DNA of 64,000 bases, taken from Streptomyces vietnamensis. GTDB taxonomy: Bacteria; Actinomycetota; Actinomycetes; Streptomycetales; Streptomycetaceae. The stretch's first letter is position 1; each line of letters begins with the position of its first letter. The notes beneath the pieces are model-generated. The model was not told the DNA's origin, searched no databases, and saw only the letters and a list, made by a program, of their open reading frames with translations. Position numbers and translations under genes: made by a program. Below, piece by piece: positions 41,826-50,662 of this stretch. The DNA is taken from the NCBI RefSeq assembly GCF_000830005.1, contig NZ_CP010407.1, positions 8,196,001-8,260,000 on the forward strand. The letters are read 5' to 3'.

Positions 41826-42995
41826 ATGGACTTCCGCTACACCCCCGAGCAGACCGAGCTCAAGGCGCGCGCCGCGGCCTACACCCGGCTCCTGATGCGG
41901 TACGAGGAGCAGTCCGAGGAGGCGGGCGGCCCGCTGCCGGCCGACACCGTGCGGGAGCTGACCCGGGCCGCGATCGACGCCGGCGTCTACGCCATCAACA
42001 TGCCCGCCGAGTGGGGCGGCGCCGGACTCTCCCTCCTTGACCAGGTGATCGTCGAGGAGGAGTTCGGCAAGGTCACCAACTGCCTGTGGGACATTCCCTG
42101 GCGGCCCGCCAACGTCCTCGCGTACGGCACCGAGGCACAACGCGAGAAGTACCTGCTGCCGGTGATCCGCGGCGAGCGCTTCGACGCCTTCGCCGTCACC
42201 GAGCCCGGGGCCGGATCCGACCCCGGCTCGGGCACGAGCACCGCGACCCGCACGGCGGGCGGCTGGCTCCTGAACGGCGAGAAGTGGTTCGTCACCTGCG
42301 GCGACATCGCCGACTTCCTCCTTGTGCAGGCCGATGCCGGGCCGGGCCGCGCGGCGACGCTGTTCCTCGTCGACAAGCAGGCGCCGGGGGTCGAGATGAC
42401 GCGGGTCCCCCGTTTCATGCACTCCGCGGTGAACGGGCACCCCGAGTTCCGGTTCACCGACGTCTTCGTACCCGACGAGGACGTGCTCGGCGGCGTCGGG
42501 AACGGCTACGAGCTGACGAAGGAGTGGTTCACCGACGAGCGGCTGATGATCGCCGCCCGGACCGTCGGCGCCGCCGAGCGGGCCCTGGAACTGGCCCGTG
42601 ACTGGGCCGTCGAACGCCGCCAGTTCGGCTCCCGCATCGCCGACTTCCAGCTGATCCAGGGCATGCTCGCCGACTCGGCCGTCGACATCGCCGTCAACCG
42701 CGCCTACACCCACCAGATCGCCTGGGAGGCCGACCAGCCCCGGACCGACCGCAAGACCCTGCACGCCAAGGCCTCCACGGCGAAGCTCGCGGCGAGCGAG
42801 GCCGCCGGCCGGGTGGTCGACCGGTGCCTGCAGATCTTCGGCGGGCGCGGCTACGACCGCTCGTACCCCGTCGAGCGGATGTACCGAGAGCTGCGCGTCG
42901 ACCGGATCTGGGAGGGCACCTCGGAGATCCAGCGGCTGATCATCGCCAACGAGCTGATCAAGCGCGGCACCGGGGCGCTGGCCCTGCCGCGCTGA
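41826..42995 (+). CDS. Acyl-CoA dehydrogenase 1
   Basis: 389 residues of the acyl-CoA dehydrogenase family. The flavin/substrate region AVTEPGAGSDPGS, the WFVTCGDIADF block and the catalytic Glu in RIWEGTSEIQR are present. Introduces an alpha-beta double bond into an acyl-CoA using FAD. GGAGGAG precedes the ATG. It is followed at 60 bases by a close paralogue, and the two genes are nearly identical in DNA over their last 350 bases. A 128-base gap separates it from the synthetase gene, so an internal promoter is possible. Confidence 0.9.
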   Translation: MDFRYTPEQTELKARAAAYTRLLMRYEEQSEEAGGPLPADTVRELTRAAIDAGVYAINMPAEWGGAGLSLLDQVIVEEEFGKVTNCLWDIPWRPANVLAYGTEAQREKYLLPVIRGERFDAFAVTEPGAGSDPGSGTSTATRTAGGWLLNGEKWFVTCGDIADFLLVQADAGPGRAATLFLVDKQAPGVEMTRVPRFMHSAVNGHPEFRFTDVFVPDEDVLGGVGNGYELTKEWFTDERLMIAARTVGAAERALELARDWAVERRQFGSRIADFQLIQGMLADSAVDIAVNRAYTHQIAWEADQPRTDRKTLHAKASTAKLAASEAAGRVVDRCLQIFGGRGYDRSYPVERMYRELRVDRIWEGTSEIQRLIIANELIKRGTGALALPR

Positions 42996-43055
42996 GCCCA
43001 CCGCCCCGCCCCGACACCCCCACGCACATCCACACCCGAGAGGACGAGCACCCCC

Positions 43056-44228
43056 ATGGACTTCCGTCTCACCGCACGCCAGCAGGAGCTCAAGGAATCG
43101 GCGCGTGACCTCGCCGACTTCATCACGAAGTACGAGCTCGACTGCGAGGAGAACAACGGTCTGCCGCCCCGGGCCCACGCCGAGATCCGCGACGCTGTCC
43201 TCGACAGCGGCCTCCAGGCCGTCAACATGCCGGCCGAGTGGGGCGGTGCCGGACTCACCGTCCCCGAGCAGGTCGTCGTCCAGGAGGAACTGGGCCGACT
43301 CACCGGCGCCCTGTGGGACATGGTGTGGCGGCCGGCCAACGCCCTCTCGCACTGCACGCCCGAGCAGCGCGAGCGGTACCTCGTGCCCGTGATCCACGGG
43401 CGCCGGCGCGACTGCTACGCGGTCAGCGAGCCCGAGGCCGGCTCCGACCCGCAGAACCTGCGCACCACCGCGACCCGGACCGCCGACGGCTGGGTGCTGA
43501 ACGGCGAGAAGTGGTTCGTCACCGTGGGCGACCACGCCGACTTCATGATCGTGCTCGCCGCCGCGGGGGAGGAGCGGGCGCCGACGCTGTTCCTCGTGGA
43601 CAAGGACACCCCGGGCATCGAGATGACCCGGGTGCCCCGCTGGATGCACACCTTCGTCTACGAACACCCCGAGTTCACCTTCACCGACGTGCGCCTGCCC
43701 GAGGACGCGGTGCTCGGCGGCGTCGGCAACGGCTACGACCTCACCCGCTCCTGGTTCTCCGAGGAGCGGCTGATGATCGCCGCCCGCACGATCGGGGCGG
43801 CGGAGCGGGCCCTGGAGCTCGCCCGTGACTGGGCCGTCGAACGCCGTCAGTTCGGCTCCCGCATCGCCGACTTCCAGCTGATCCAGGGCATGCTCGCCGA
43901 CTCGGCCGTCGACATCGCCGTCAACCGTGCGTACACCCACCAGGTCGCCTGGGAGGTCGGCGAAGGCCGAACCGACCGCAAGACCCTGCACGCGAAGGCC
44001 GCGATCGCCAAGCTCGCGGCGAGCGAGGCGTCCGGCCGGGTGGTCGACCGGTGCCTGCAGATCTTCGGCGGGCGCGGCTACGACCGCTCGTACCCCGTCG
44101 AGCGTCTCTACCGAGAACTGCGCGTCGACCGGATCTGGGAGGGCACCTCGGAGATCCAGCGGCTGATCATCGCCAACGAGCTGATCAAGCGCGGGACGGG
44201 TGCCCTGCAGCTGCCGGTGACCCCGTGA
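43056..44228 (+). CDS. Acyl-CoA dehydrogenase 2, tandem paralogue
   Basis: 390 residues, same family and same motifs as the preceding gene (AVSEPEAGSDPQN, RIWEGTSEIQR). The first 250 residues have clearly diverged while the last 120 are almost the same. The two may act on successive intermediates or form a mixed tetramer, as some paired acyl-CoA dehydrogenases do. Its stop overlaps the GTG of the next gene. The ribosome site (GAGAGGA) is rather far from the ATG. Confidence 0.9.
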   Translation: MDFRLTARQQELKESARDLADFITKYELDCEENNGLPPRAHAEIRDAVLDSGLQAVNMPAEWGGAGLTVPEQVVVQEELGRLTGALWDMVWRPANALSHCTPEQRERYLVPVIHGRRRDCYAVSEPEAGSDPQNLRTTATRTADGWVLNGEKWFVTVGDHADFMIVLAAAGEERAPTLFLVDKDTPGIEMTRVPRWMHTFVYEHPEFTFTDVRLPEDAVLGGVGNGYDLTRSWFSEERLMIAARTIGAAERALELARDWAVERRQFGSRIADFQLIQGMLADSAVDIAVNRAYTHQVAWEVGEGRTDRKTLHAKAAIAKLAASEASGRVVDRCLQIFGGRGYDRSYPVERLYRELRVDRIWEGTSEIQRLIIANELIKRGTGALQLPVTP

Positions 44229-45115
44229 GCGACCTCGCCCGGGTGGGGATCGTGGGCTGCGGGCTCATGGGCTCCGGCATCGCCGAGGTCTGCGCCCGCG
44301 CCGGCCGCGACGTCGTGGTGGTGGAGACCGGACCGGAGGCCGCGGAGGCCGGACTGCGGCGGATCACCCGCTCGCTGGAACGGGCCGCGGCGGCCGGCCG
44401 GCTGACCGTGGCCGAACACCGGGCCGCGGCCGGCCGGATCGCGGTGACCACCGACATGACGCGGCTCGCCGACCGCGATCTGGTCGTCGAAGCGGTGGCG
44501 GAGGACGAGCGGGCGAAGACCGAGGTCTTCGCCCGGCTCGACGCCGTCGTGGAGCGCCGGGACGCCGTCCTGGCGACCAACACCTCGTCCCTGCCCGTCA
44601 TCAGGCTGGCGGCCGCGACCTCGCGGCCGTCCCAGGTCGTCGGCCTGCACTTCTTCAACCCGGTGCCGCGGCTGCCGCTGGTGGAACTGGTGCCCTCGCT
44701 GCTCACCGGCGAGGACACCGTCCGGCGCGCGGGGGCCTTCGCCACCGAGGTCCTCGGCAAGGAGGTCGTGCACGCCCGGGACCGGGCGGGGTTCGTCGTC
44801 AACGCCCTGCTCGTGCCGTACCTGCTGGCAGCGGTACGGATGGCCGAGTCCGGTGCGGCGTCGGCCGAGGACATCGACCGGGCCATGACCTTGGGCTGCG
44901 CCCACCCGCTCGGCCCGCTCGCCCTGGCCGACCTGATCGGTCTGGACACGGTGCAGGCCATCGCCCGGTCGATGTACGCGGAGTACCGCGAGCCGCTGTA
45001 CGCCCCGCCGCCGCTGCTGGCCCGGATGGTGGAAGCGGGGCGGCTCGGCCGGAAGACAGGCCGGGGCTTCCACCCGTACCCGGAGCGCCCGGCGGGGCAG
45101 GACGGGAAGGGATGA
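44225..45115 (+). CDS. 3-hydroxyacyl-CoA (3-hydroxybutyryl-CoA) dehydrogenase
   Basis: 296 residues. NAD-binding start VGIVGCGLMGSGIAEVCARAG, the active-site region LHFFNPVPRLPLVELVPS with its catalytic His, and a C-terminal domain with GCAHPLGPLALADLIGLDTV. This is the single-function FadB2/Hbd type. It would oxidise a 3-hydroxyacyl-CoA. No enoyl-CoA hydratase or thiolase gene is in the locus, so those steps must come from elsewhere or the route is not a full beta-oxidation. The GTG overlaps the previous stop (GTGA). Confidence 0.9.
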   Translation: MSDLARVGIVGCGLMGSGIAEVCARAGRDVVVVETGPEAAEAGLRRITRSLERAAAAGRLTVAEHRAAAGRIAVTTDMTRLADRDLVVEAVAEDERAKTEVFARLDAVVERRDAVLATNTSSLPVIRLAAATSRPSQVVGLHFFNPVPRLPLVELVPSLLTGEDTVRRAGAFATEVLGKEVVHARDRAGFVVNALLVPYLLAAVRMAESGAASAEDIDRAMTLGCAHPLGPLALADLIGLDTVQAIARSMYAEYREPLYAPPPLLARMVEAGRLGRKTGRGFHPYPERPAGQDGKG

Positions 45116-45126
45116 TGGTCCGGGAC

Positions 45127-45218
45127 GGAGACCGAAACCGAAACCGGGACAGGGACAGGAATGGGACCGGAACCGGGACAGGGGCCGATACCGATATCGA
45201 TGCCGACACCGAAAGCGG
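45127..45218. repeat. Degenerate hexamer repeat tract before the TetR gene
   Basis: About fifteen imperfect units of the form GAAACC, GGGACA, GGACCG, ATACCG. It occupies most of the gap between the 3-hydroxyacyl-CoA dehydrogenase and TetR genes. If the ATG at 45161 were used it would be translated as a Pro/Gly-rich leader. Confidence 0.65.
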
Positions 45219-45229
45219 GAGTTGCCGAC

Positions 45230-45841
45230 GTGACCAAGGCCGAGCGCGCACTCGAGACACGGGAGCGAATCCTCAAGGCCGCGTGCGAGGTGATCGCGGA
45301 CATCGGGTTCGAGAACGTCAGCATGCGCAAGGTCGCCGAGCACGCGGGGGTGTCGAAGGCGCTGCTCCACTACCACTTCGACACCCGCGAGAAGCTCTTC
45401 GCCGAGGCGATGACGCACTCGTTCGCCCAGACCGGCACGGACCTCGACGGCGGCGACGCCGACGTGCCGGCCGGCGTCCTGCTCGCACGCATCGTGCGCA
45501 CCATGCTGCCCACGGACGAGGAGCTGCGCCAGGACTGGAAACTGTGGCAGGAACTCTGGGTGCGCGCACAGCGCGACGACGCGGCCCGGCACCTCGCCGT
45601 CGACCTGTACGACCAGCTCCACGCCTGGGTCGGCGGCGCGGTGGAACGCGGCGTCGCCTCGGGCGAGTTCGCCCCCTGCGATGTCGCCGCGATCAGCACT
45701 CTGATCCTGGCGCTGTGCGACGGCCTGGGCATTCGCGTGATGCTCGCCGACCCACGTGTCGACCTGTCCACGGCCCAGTCGACGATCTGGTCGGCCATCG
45801 CCCCGTCACTGGGCATCTCTCCCGCGTTCCCCGAGACCTGA
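45230..45841 (+). CDS. TetR-family regulator of the amine locus
   Basis: 203 residues. N-terminal HTH at about 10-55 (RILKAACEVIADIGFENVSMRKVAEHAGVSKALLHYHF) and a ligand-binding C-terminal domain with WKLWQELWVRAQRDD. I use the GTG at 45230, which has GGGAG eight bases upstream; ATGs at 45200 and 45161 are in frame but lie in or near a repeat tract. As the last gene of the rightward arm it is the likely repressor acting at the palindromes 37025-37130, released by an amine or a CoA ester. Confidence 0.87.
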   Translation: MTKAERALETRERILKAACEVIADIGFENVSMRKVAEHAGVSKALLHYHFDTREKLFAEAMTHSFAQTGTDLDGGDADVPAGVLLARIVRTMLPTDEELRQDWKLWQELWVRAQRDDAARHLAVDLYDQLHAWVGGAVERGVASGEFAPCDVAAISTLILALCDGLGIRVMLADPRVDLSTAQSTIWSAIAPSLGISPAFPET

Positions 45842-46042
45842 CCCGGCGGAGAAGCGGCCGGTTCCGAAGGGACTGCTCGGCCCGGGGCGGCCGCCCGCTC
45901 GGAGTCGAGGGGCGCGCGAGAGGCGCCGGAGTCCTCGGCCGAATATGTCGAGCACGGCTGGTTGAAGGGGTCGCCAGGGGGCAGGCGCGCGGATACCAGG
46001 CCGCCGGGACCGGCCGCGTGGCCGACCGCAGCTCGGGAGACG

Positions 46043-46165
46043 CATCGTGACTTCCGCCGTCTGCCCGTGATCGACGGCCCCACCCTCGTGGGTGTCGTCG
46101 CCCGGGCCGATGCAGTCCGTGCCCTGCCCGACCCGCAGGGCGGTGAACTCCTCGAAGCCCTCTCA
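46043..46165 (+). pseudogene. CBS-domain fragment
   Basis: The translation HRDFRRLPVIDGPTLVGVV continues as ARADAVRALPDPQGGELLEALS, the second half of a CBS domain. No start or upstream CBS half is recognisable. It is the only interpretable piece in the 407-base gap between the TetR and dehydrogenase genes and looks like the remains of a deleted CBS protein gene. Confidence 0.6.
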
Positions 46166-46248
46166 GGCCGACACCCTCCGGCAGGCCTGCGGGCCGGCGG
46201 CGGGGCGGCGGGGTGGCGGAACACCCATGCGTGACAAGAGGAGGCGCG

Positions 46249-47433
46249 ATGAAAGCCGTGACCTGGCAGGGCCGCCGCAAGATCGAGGTGGCAACCGTTC
46301 CGGATCCGCGGATCACCGATCTCACGGACGCCGTGATCGAGGTGACGACGACCGGGCTGTGCGGGTCCGATCTGCACCTGTACGAGGTGCTCGGGCCGTT
46401 CCTGGACCCGGGGGACATCCTGGGACACGAGCCGATGGGGGTCGTCGCGGAGGTGGGGCCCGAGGTCCGGGACCTGAAGCCCGGGGACCGGGTGGTCGTG
46501 CCCTTCAACGTGTCCTGCGGCACCTGCTTCATGTGCGCGCAGGGCCTGCATTCGCAGTGCGAGACCACCCAGGTCCACGAGCACGGCACCGGCGCCAGCC
46601 TCTTCGGGTACACCAAGCTCTACGGGCAGGTGCCCGGCGGGCAGGCCGAGTACCTCCGCGTCCCCTTCGCCGACACCCTCCCGATCCGGGTCCCCGAGGG
46701 CCCGCCGGACGAACGGTTCGTGTACCTGTCGGACGTCCTGCCGACCGCCTGGCAGGCCGTCGAATACGCCGACGTCCCGCCCGGCGGCAGCGTCGCCGTC
46801 CTGGGCCTCGGGCCCATCGGCGACATGTGCACCCGCATCGCCGCCCACCGCGGGGCCGGCCAGGTGATCGGCATCGACCTGGTGCCCGAACGGCTCGCCC
46901 GCGCCGCCGGCCACGGCGTCCTGATCTACGACCTGTCCCAGTACGGAGACCGGCTCGTCGACGCGGTCCGCGACGCGACCGGCGGCCGCGGCCCGGACGC
47001 CGTGATCGACGCCGTCGGCATGGAGGCCCACGGCGGCCGCACCGCCCGGGCCGCGCAGACGGCGACCGGCCTCCTCCCGGACGCCATGGCCTCCGCGCTG
47101 ATGAAGAAGGTGGGCGTGGACAGCCTGGGCGCCCTGAACCTGGCCATCGAACTCGTACGCCGAGGCGGCACCATCTCCCTCGCCGGCGTCTACGGCGGGG
47201 CCGCCGATCCACTGCCGTTGCTCACGATGTTCGACAAGCAGATTCAGCTGCGCATGGGACAGGCCAACGTCCGCCGATGGGTCGACGACCTGCTTCCCCT
47301 GCTGACCGACGGCGACCCCCTCGGGGTCGAGGGCTTCGCCACCCACCACCTGCCCCTGGACGACGCCCCACAGGCGTACGAGGACTTCCAGAAGAAGCGC
47401 GACAACATGGTGAAGGTCCTCTTCCACCCCTGA
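46249..47433 (+). CDS. Zinc-dependent dehydrogenase, formaldehyde-dehydrogenase-like
   Basis: 394 residues. Catalytic zinc ligands in GLCGSDLH and GHEPMG, structural zinc in CGTCFMCAQGLHSQC, nucleotide loop VLGLGPIGDM. The insertion around MEAHGGRTARAAQTATGLLPDAM is typical of the glutathione-independent formaldehyde dehydrogenase-like and related long-chain MDR proteins in streptomycetes. Substrate unknown. GAGGAGG precedes the ATG at 46249. It is preceded by a region with a CBS remnant and followed 78 bases later by a PLP decarboxylase gene in the same direction. Confidence 0.88.
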   Translation: MKAVTWQGRRKIEVATVPDPRITDLTDAVIEVTTTGLCGSDLHLYEVLGPFLDPGDILGHEPMGVVAEVGPEVRDLKPGDRVVVPFNVSCGTCFMCAQGLHSQCETTQVHEHGTGASLFGYTKLYGQVPGGQAEYLRVPFADTLPIRVPEGPPDERFVYLSDVLPTAWQAVEYADVPPGGSVAVLGLGPIGDMCTRIAAHRGAGQVIGIDLVPERLARAAGHGVLIYDLSQYGDRLVDAVRDATGGRGPDAVIDAVGMEAHGGRTARAAQTATGLLPDAMASALMKKVGVDSLGALNLAIELVRRGGTISLAGVYGGAADPLPLLTMFDKQIQLRMGQANVRRWVDDLLPLLTDGDPLGVEGFATHHLPLDDAPQAYEDFQKKRDNMVKVLFHP

Positions 47434-47511
47434 CGGCCACCGGCCGGACACGGCAGGTCCCGAGGGCGGGGCCGCCGTTTCCGCCCTCCCGGAGCGGGCA
47501 GGCGATCGGGT

Positions 47512-48981
47512 ATGGATCAGTCGAGGACGCCCGTACTGGACGCACTGGCCGCCTACCACGAGGCCGGCCAGACGCCGTTCACCCCGCCGGGACACAAACA
47601 GGGACGCGGCGCGGACCCGCGGGTCCGCGCCGTGCTCGGAGAGGCCGTCTTCCGCTCGGACGTCCTGGCCACCAGCGGCCTGGACGACCGCACCTCCTCC
47701 CAGGGGATCATCGAGGAGGCGCAGGCGCTCATGGCCGAGGCCGTCGGCGCCGACCACGCCTTCTTCTCCACCTGCGGCAGCTCGCTGTCCGTCAAGTCCG
47801 CCATGCTCTCGGTCGCCGGCCCGCACGAGGAGCTGGTGGTCGGTCGGGACGCCCACAAATCGGTGGTCTCGGGACTGATCCTGTCGGGCATCCGGCCCGT
47901 CTGGGTCGACCCGCAGTGGGACGCCGACCGCCATCTGGCCCACCCTCCGTCCGCGGCGGCCTTCGAGCGCGCGCTGACGGAGCACCCCGACGCGCGCGGT
48001 GCGCTGGTCACCACCCCCACCCCCTACGGGACCTGCTCGGACCTCGCCGCCATCGCCGAGGTCTGCCACCGGCACGGCGTCCCCCTCGTCGTCGACGAGG
48101 CATGGGGTGCCCACCTGCCCTTCCACCCGGACCTGCCGACCTGGGCGATGGACGCCGGCGCGGACGTGTGCGTCACTTCGGTGCACAAGATGGGCTCCGG
48201 GCTCGAACAGAGCTCGGTCTTCCACCTCCAGGGCGACCTCGTCGCCCCCGAAGTGCTGAAAAGCCGTGAGGATCTGCTGGGAACCACCAGCCCCTCCGTC
48301 CTCGTCTACGCGGCCCTCGACGGATGGCGGCGCCAGATGGTCGAGCACGGCAAGTCCCTGTACGACGACGCCCTCCTCCTCGCCGACCGGGTCCGCGGCC
48401 GCATCTCCCGCATCGACGGCCTCCACGTCCACGACCGCGCCGACTTCTGCGGCCCCGGAAAGGCCTCCGACCTGGACCCCCTCCAGATCATCATCGACAT
48501 CAGCGCCTGGCAGGTCACCGGCTACCGCGCCGCCGACTGGCTGCGCCGGAACCACCGCGTCAACCTCCACGTCTCCGACCACCGCCGGATCAGCGCCCAG
48601 CTCACCCACGCCGACGACGACCGCACCGCCGACATCCTGCTCGCCGCGCTCTCGGACCTCGCCCGCCACGCGCCCCGACTGCGCACCGGACAGCCGGTGT
48701 ACCTTCCCTCACCCGGCGAACTCCGCCTGGAGCAGGCGGCCCTGCCGCGGGACGCCTTCTTCGGACGCACCGAACAAGTCCCGTGGGAGCGGGCCCGAGG
48801 ACGCATCGCCGCCGAGATGCTCACCCCGTACCCGCCGGGCATCCCGGCCGCGCTGCCCGGTGAACGTCTCACCACGGACGTCCTGCGCTATCTCCGCACC
48901 GGAGTCGAGGCCGGCATGGTCGTACCCGATGCCGTCGACACCAGCATGACGACCGTCAGGGTCCTGTGCGACGAGGGCTGA
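47512..48981 (+). CDS. PLP-dependent Orn/Lys/Arg decarboxylase family protein
   Basis: 489 residues. The PLP-binding lysine is Lys226 in TSVHKMGSGLEQSS, with Asp in VVDEAWGAH just before it. TPPGHKQGRG at the start and STCGSSLSVKSAML are the usual group III decarboxylase patterns. Streptomycete members of this length lack the N-terminal wing domain of the enterobacterial enzymes. It should decarboxylate a basic amino acid to a polyamine such as cadaverine or agmatine. This would produce the kind of amine that the neighbouring locus appears to consume. The ribosome site before the ATG is weak. Confidence 0.85.
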   Translation: MDQSRTPVLDALAAYHEAGQTPFTPPGHKQGRGADPRVRAVLGEAVFRSDVLATSGLDDRTSSQGIIEEAQALMAEAVGADHAFFSTCGSSLSVKSAMLSVAGPHEELVVGRDAHKSVVSGLILSGIRPVWVDPQWDADRHLAHPPSAAAFERALTEHPDARGALVTTPTPYGTCSDLAAIAEVCHRHGVPLVVDEAWGAHLPFHPDLPTWAMDAGADVCVTSVHKMGSGLEQSSVFHLQGDLVAPEVLKSREDLLGTTSPSVLVYAALDGWRRQMVEHGKSLYDDALLLADRVRGRISRIDGLHVHDRADFCGPGKASDLDPLQIIIDISAWQVTGYRAADWLRRNHRVNLHVSDHRRISAQLTHADDDRTADILLAALSDLARHAPRLRTGQPVYLPSPGELRLEQAALPRDAFFGRTEQVPWERARGRIAAEMLTPYPPGIPAALPGERLTTDVLRYLRTGVEAGMVVPDAVDTSMTTVRVLCDEG

Positions 48982-48989
48982 GCGGCCTG

Positions 48990-49041
48990 CCTGCGAGCGG
49001 GCCGGGGGCGGCCTGGAGCCCGCGGAACAGCCGCTCGCAGG
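48990..49041. terminator. Inverted repeat between convergent genes
   Basis: CCTGCGAGCGG and its exact complement, 11 bases each, separated by 30 bases, in the 85-base gap between the decarboxylase and the FAD protein genes. The long loop makes it a weaker terminator candidate. Confidence 0.5.
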
Positions 49042-49066
49042 GGAGGGGAAGGCCCATGGAGTGCGC

Positions 49067-50662
49067 TTACGCGGTCGAGCGGTGGGACCCGCCGCGCGGG
49101 ACGCGGAGGGCTCGTAGGGCTGCCCGGGCCGCGTTGGCCCCCGGGGCGCCGTGGACACCGCCGCCGGGGTGGGCGGTGGCGGACGCGAGGTAGAGGCCGC
49201 GGACGGCTGTGCGGGGGCGGCCGGTGCCGGGCAGAGGGCGGAAGAGGAGCTGCTGGTGGAGCTGGGTGGTGCCCTGGTTCACGGCGCCGCCCACCAGGGC
49301 GGGGTTGAGGCGTTCCAGATCGGGCGGGGCGAGGATGCGGCGGGCGGTGATCGTGGAGCGGAAACCCGGGGCCAGGAATTCGATGCCGGCTTCGACCCGG
49401 GCGGCGATCGCCTCCTTCTCCCGGGCGCTCCAGGAGCCGCGGATCGCGTCGTCTCCGGCGTCGGAGCGGATGCGCTGGGGCACGTGGGTGTAGCCCCACG
49501 CCGACTCGGTGCCGACGGGGGAGCGGGTGGGGTCGGCGGTGGTCATCTGGCCCAGAACGGTGAACGGCACGTCCGGGACCTGTCCCATGGCCAGCTGGGC
49601 GGCGAAGCGGGTGAGGGCGTCGAGGCCCTCGGCGATGTGGACGGTCCCGGCGCCGTGCGCTCCCTCGCTGGTCCAGGGGATCGGCCGGGACAGCGCCCAG
49701 TCGATCTTGACGGTGGCCAGGTCCCACTGGAAGCGGTGCAGGTCGGCGCGGAGCCGGACCGGCAGGTGGTCTTCGCCGACCAGCCGCTCGTACAGCACGG
49801 GAGCGGGGACGTCGGCGAGTACGGCGCGCCGGGCGGGTACCTCCGTGCCGTCGGCGGTGCGGACCGCGACCGCGCGGCCGTCGCGTATGACGACCCGGGT
49901 CACCGGGTGCCCGCAGTGGAGCGTCGCCCCGCGTGCCAGCAGTCGGCGTACGAGTGCGTCGGTGAGGCTGCCGGCGCCCCCGACCGGGACGGGGAAGCCG
50001 TGGGTCTGTCCGAGCATGCACATCAGCCAGCCGAACCCGCCGCCCAGCGCGGATTCCGGTGCCAGGTCCGCGTGCAGGGCGTTGCCCGCGATCAGGAGCG
50101 GGCCGCCCTCGCCGGCGAAGTGCTCCTCGCCGAAGCGGCGGGCGGGCAGGAGCATGTCGCGGAAGAGCCGCAGCCCTTCGGCGATGCCGGTGCGGGCGGC
50201 GAGCCGCAGTCCGGACCGCACGGGCGGGAAGGGGGCGAACAGGCAGCCGACGAGATCGTCTCCGTAGCGCTGCCAGAGGCGGTGCAGGTGGTGCCAGGAA
50301 CGTGCGTCGTCGGCGTGGAAGCGGGCCAGGGAAGCGGCGGTGTCGTCCGGGTGGCTGCCGAGGACCGCGCAGCGTCCGTCCCTCAGCGGGTGTCCGACGA
50401 CGGCCGGGGCGCGGCTCCACCGCAGCCCGTACCGCTCCAGGGCGAGGCCCCGGATGACGGGGGAGGCGGCGGCCAGCGGGTAGAAGGCGCTGAACAGGTC
50501 GTGGACGTAATCGGGATGGACGCCCCGGTCGCTGCGCACCGCACCGCCGGGCCGGTCCTGCGCCTCGAGGACCACGACCTGCCAGCCGGCGTCGGCGAGG
50601 AGGTTGGCGGCCACCAGGCCGTTGGGGCCGGCCCCGATGACGACGGCGTCAGGCGTGGGCAC
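49067..50662 (-). CDS. Phytoene-desaturase-like FAD-dependent oxidoreductase
   Basis: 531 residues. FAD start VVIGAGPNGLVAANLLADAGW, then VVVLEAQDRPGGAVRSD, and the carotenoid-oxidoreductase-type middle GGFGWLMCMLGQTHGFPVPVGGAGSLTDALVRRLLARGA. C-terminal FAD contact GLYLASATAHPGGGVHGAPG. This is the CrtI/RetSat-like group; no carotenoid gene is close, so a different lipid or aromatic may be the substrate. The GTG start overlaps the SRPBCC gene by 14 bases. It is the last of three coupled genes (SDR, SRPBCC, FAD protein). Confidence 0.85.
   Translation of the reverse strand: MPTPDAVVIGAGPNGLVAANLLADAGWQVVVLEAQDRPGGAVRSDRGVHPDYVHDLFSAFYPLAAASPVIRGLALERYGLRWSRAPAVVGHPLRDGRCAVLGSHPDDTAASLARFHADDARSWHHLHRLWQRYGDDLVGCLFAPFPPVRSGLRLAARTGIAEGLRLFRDMLLPARRFGEEHFAGEGGPLLIAGNALHADLAPESALGGGFGWLMCMLGQTHGFPVPVGGAGSLTDALVRRLLARGATLHCGHPVTRVVIRDGRAVAVRTADGTEVPARRAVLADVPAPVLYERLVGEDHLPVRLRADLHRFQWDLATVKIDWALSRPIPWTSEGAHGAGTVHIAEGLDALTRFAAQLAMGQVPDVPFTVLGQMTTADPTRSPVGTESAWGYTHVPQRIRSDAGDDAIRGSWSAREKEAIAARVEAGIEFLAPGFRSTITARRILAPPDLERLNPALVGGAVNQGTTQLHQQLLFRPLPGTGRPRTAVRGLYLASATAHPGGGVHGAPGANAARAALRALRVPRGGSHRSTA

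Noticed and set aside
40767..43991. A 1074-codon minus-strand frame across the synthetase and acyl-CoA dehydrogenase genes
   Set aside because: It spans three real genes and has repeated low-complexity text caused by the near-identical ends of the two dehydrogenases. No ribosome site and no domain.
47512..47520. Assigning the decarboxylase to lysine, ornithine or arginine specifically
   Set aside because: The residues that set substrate choice cannot be judged by eye without an alignment, so only the family is given.
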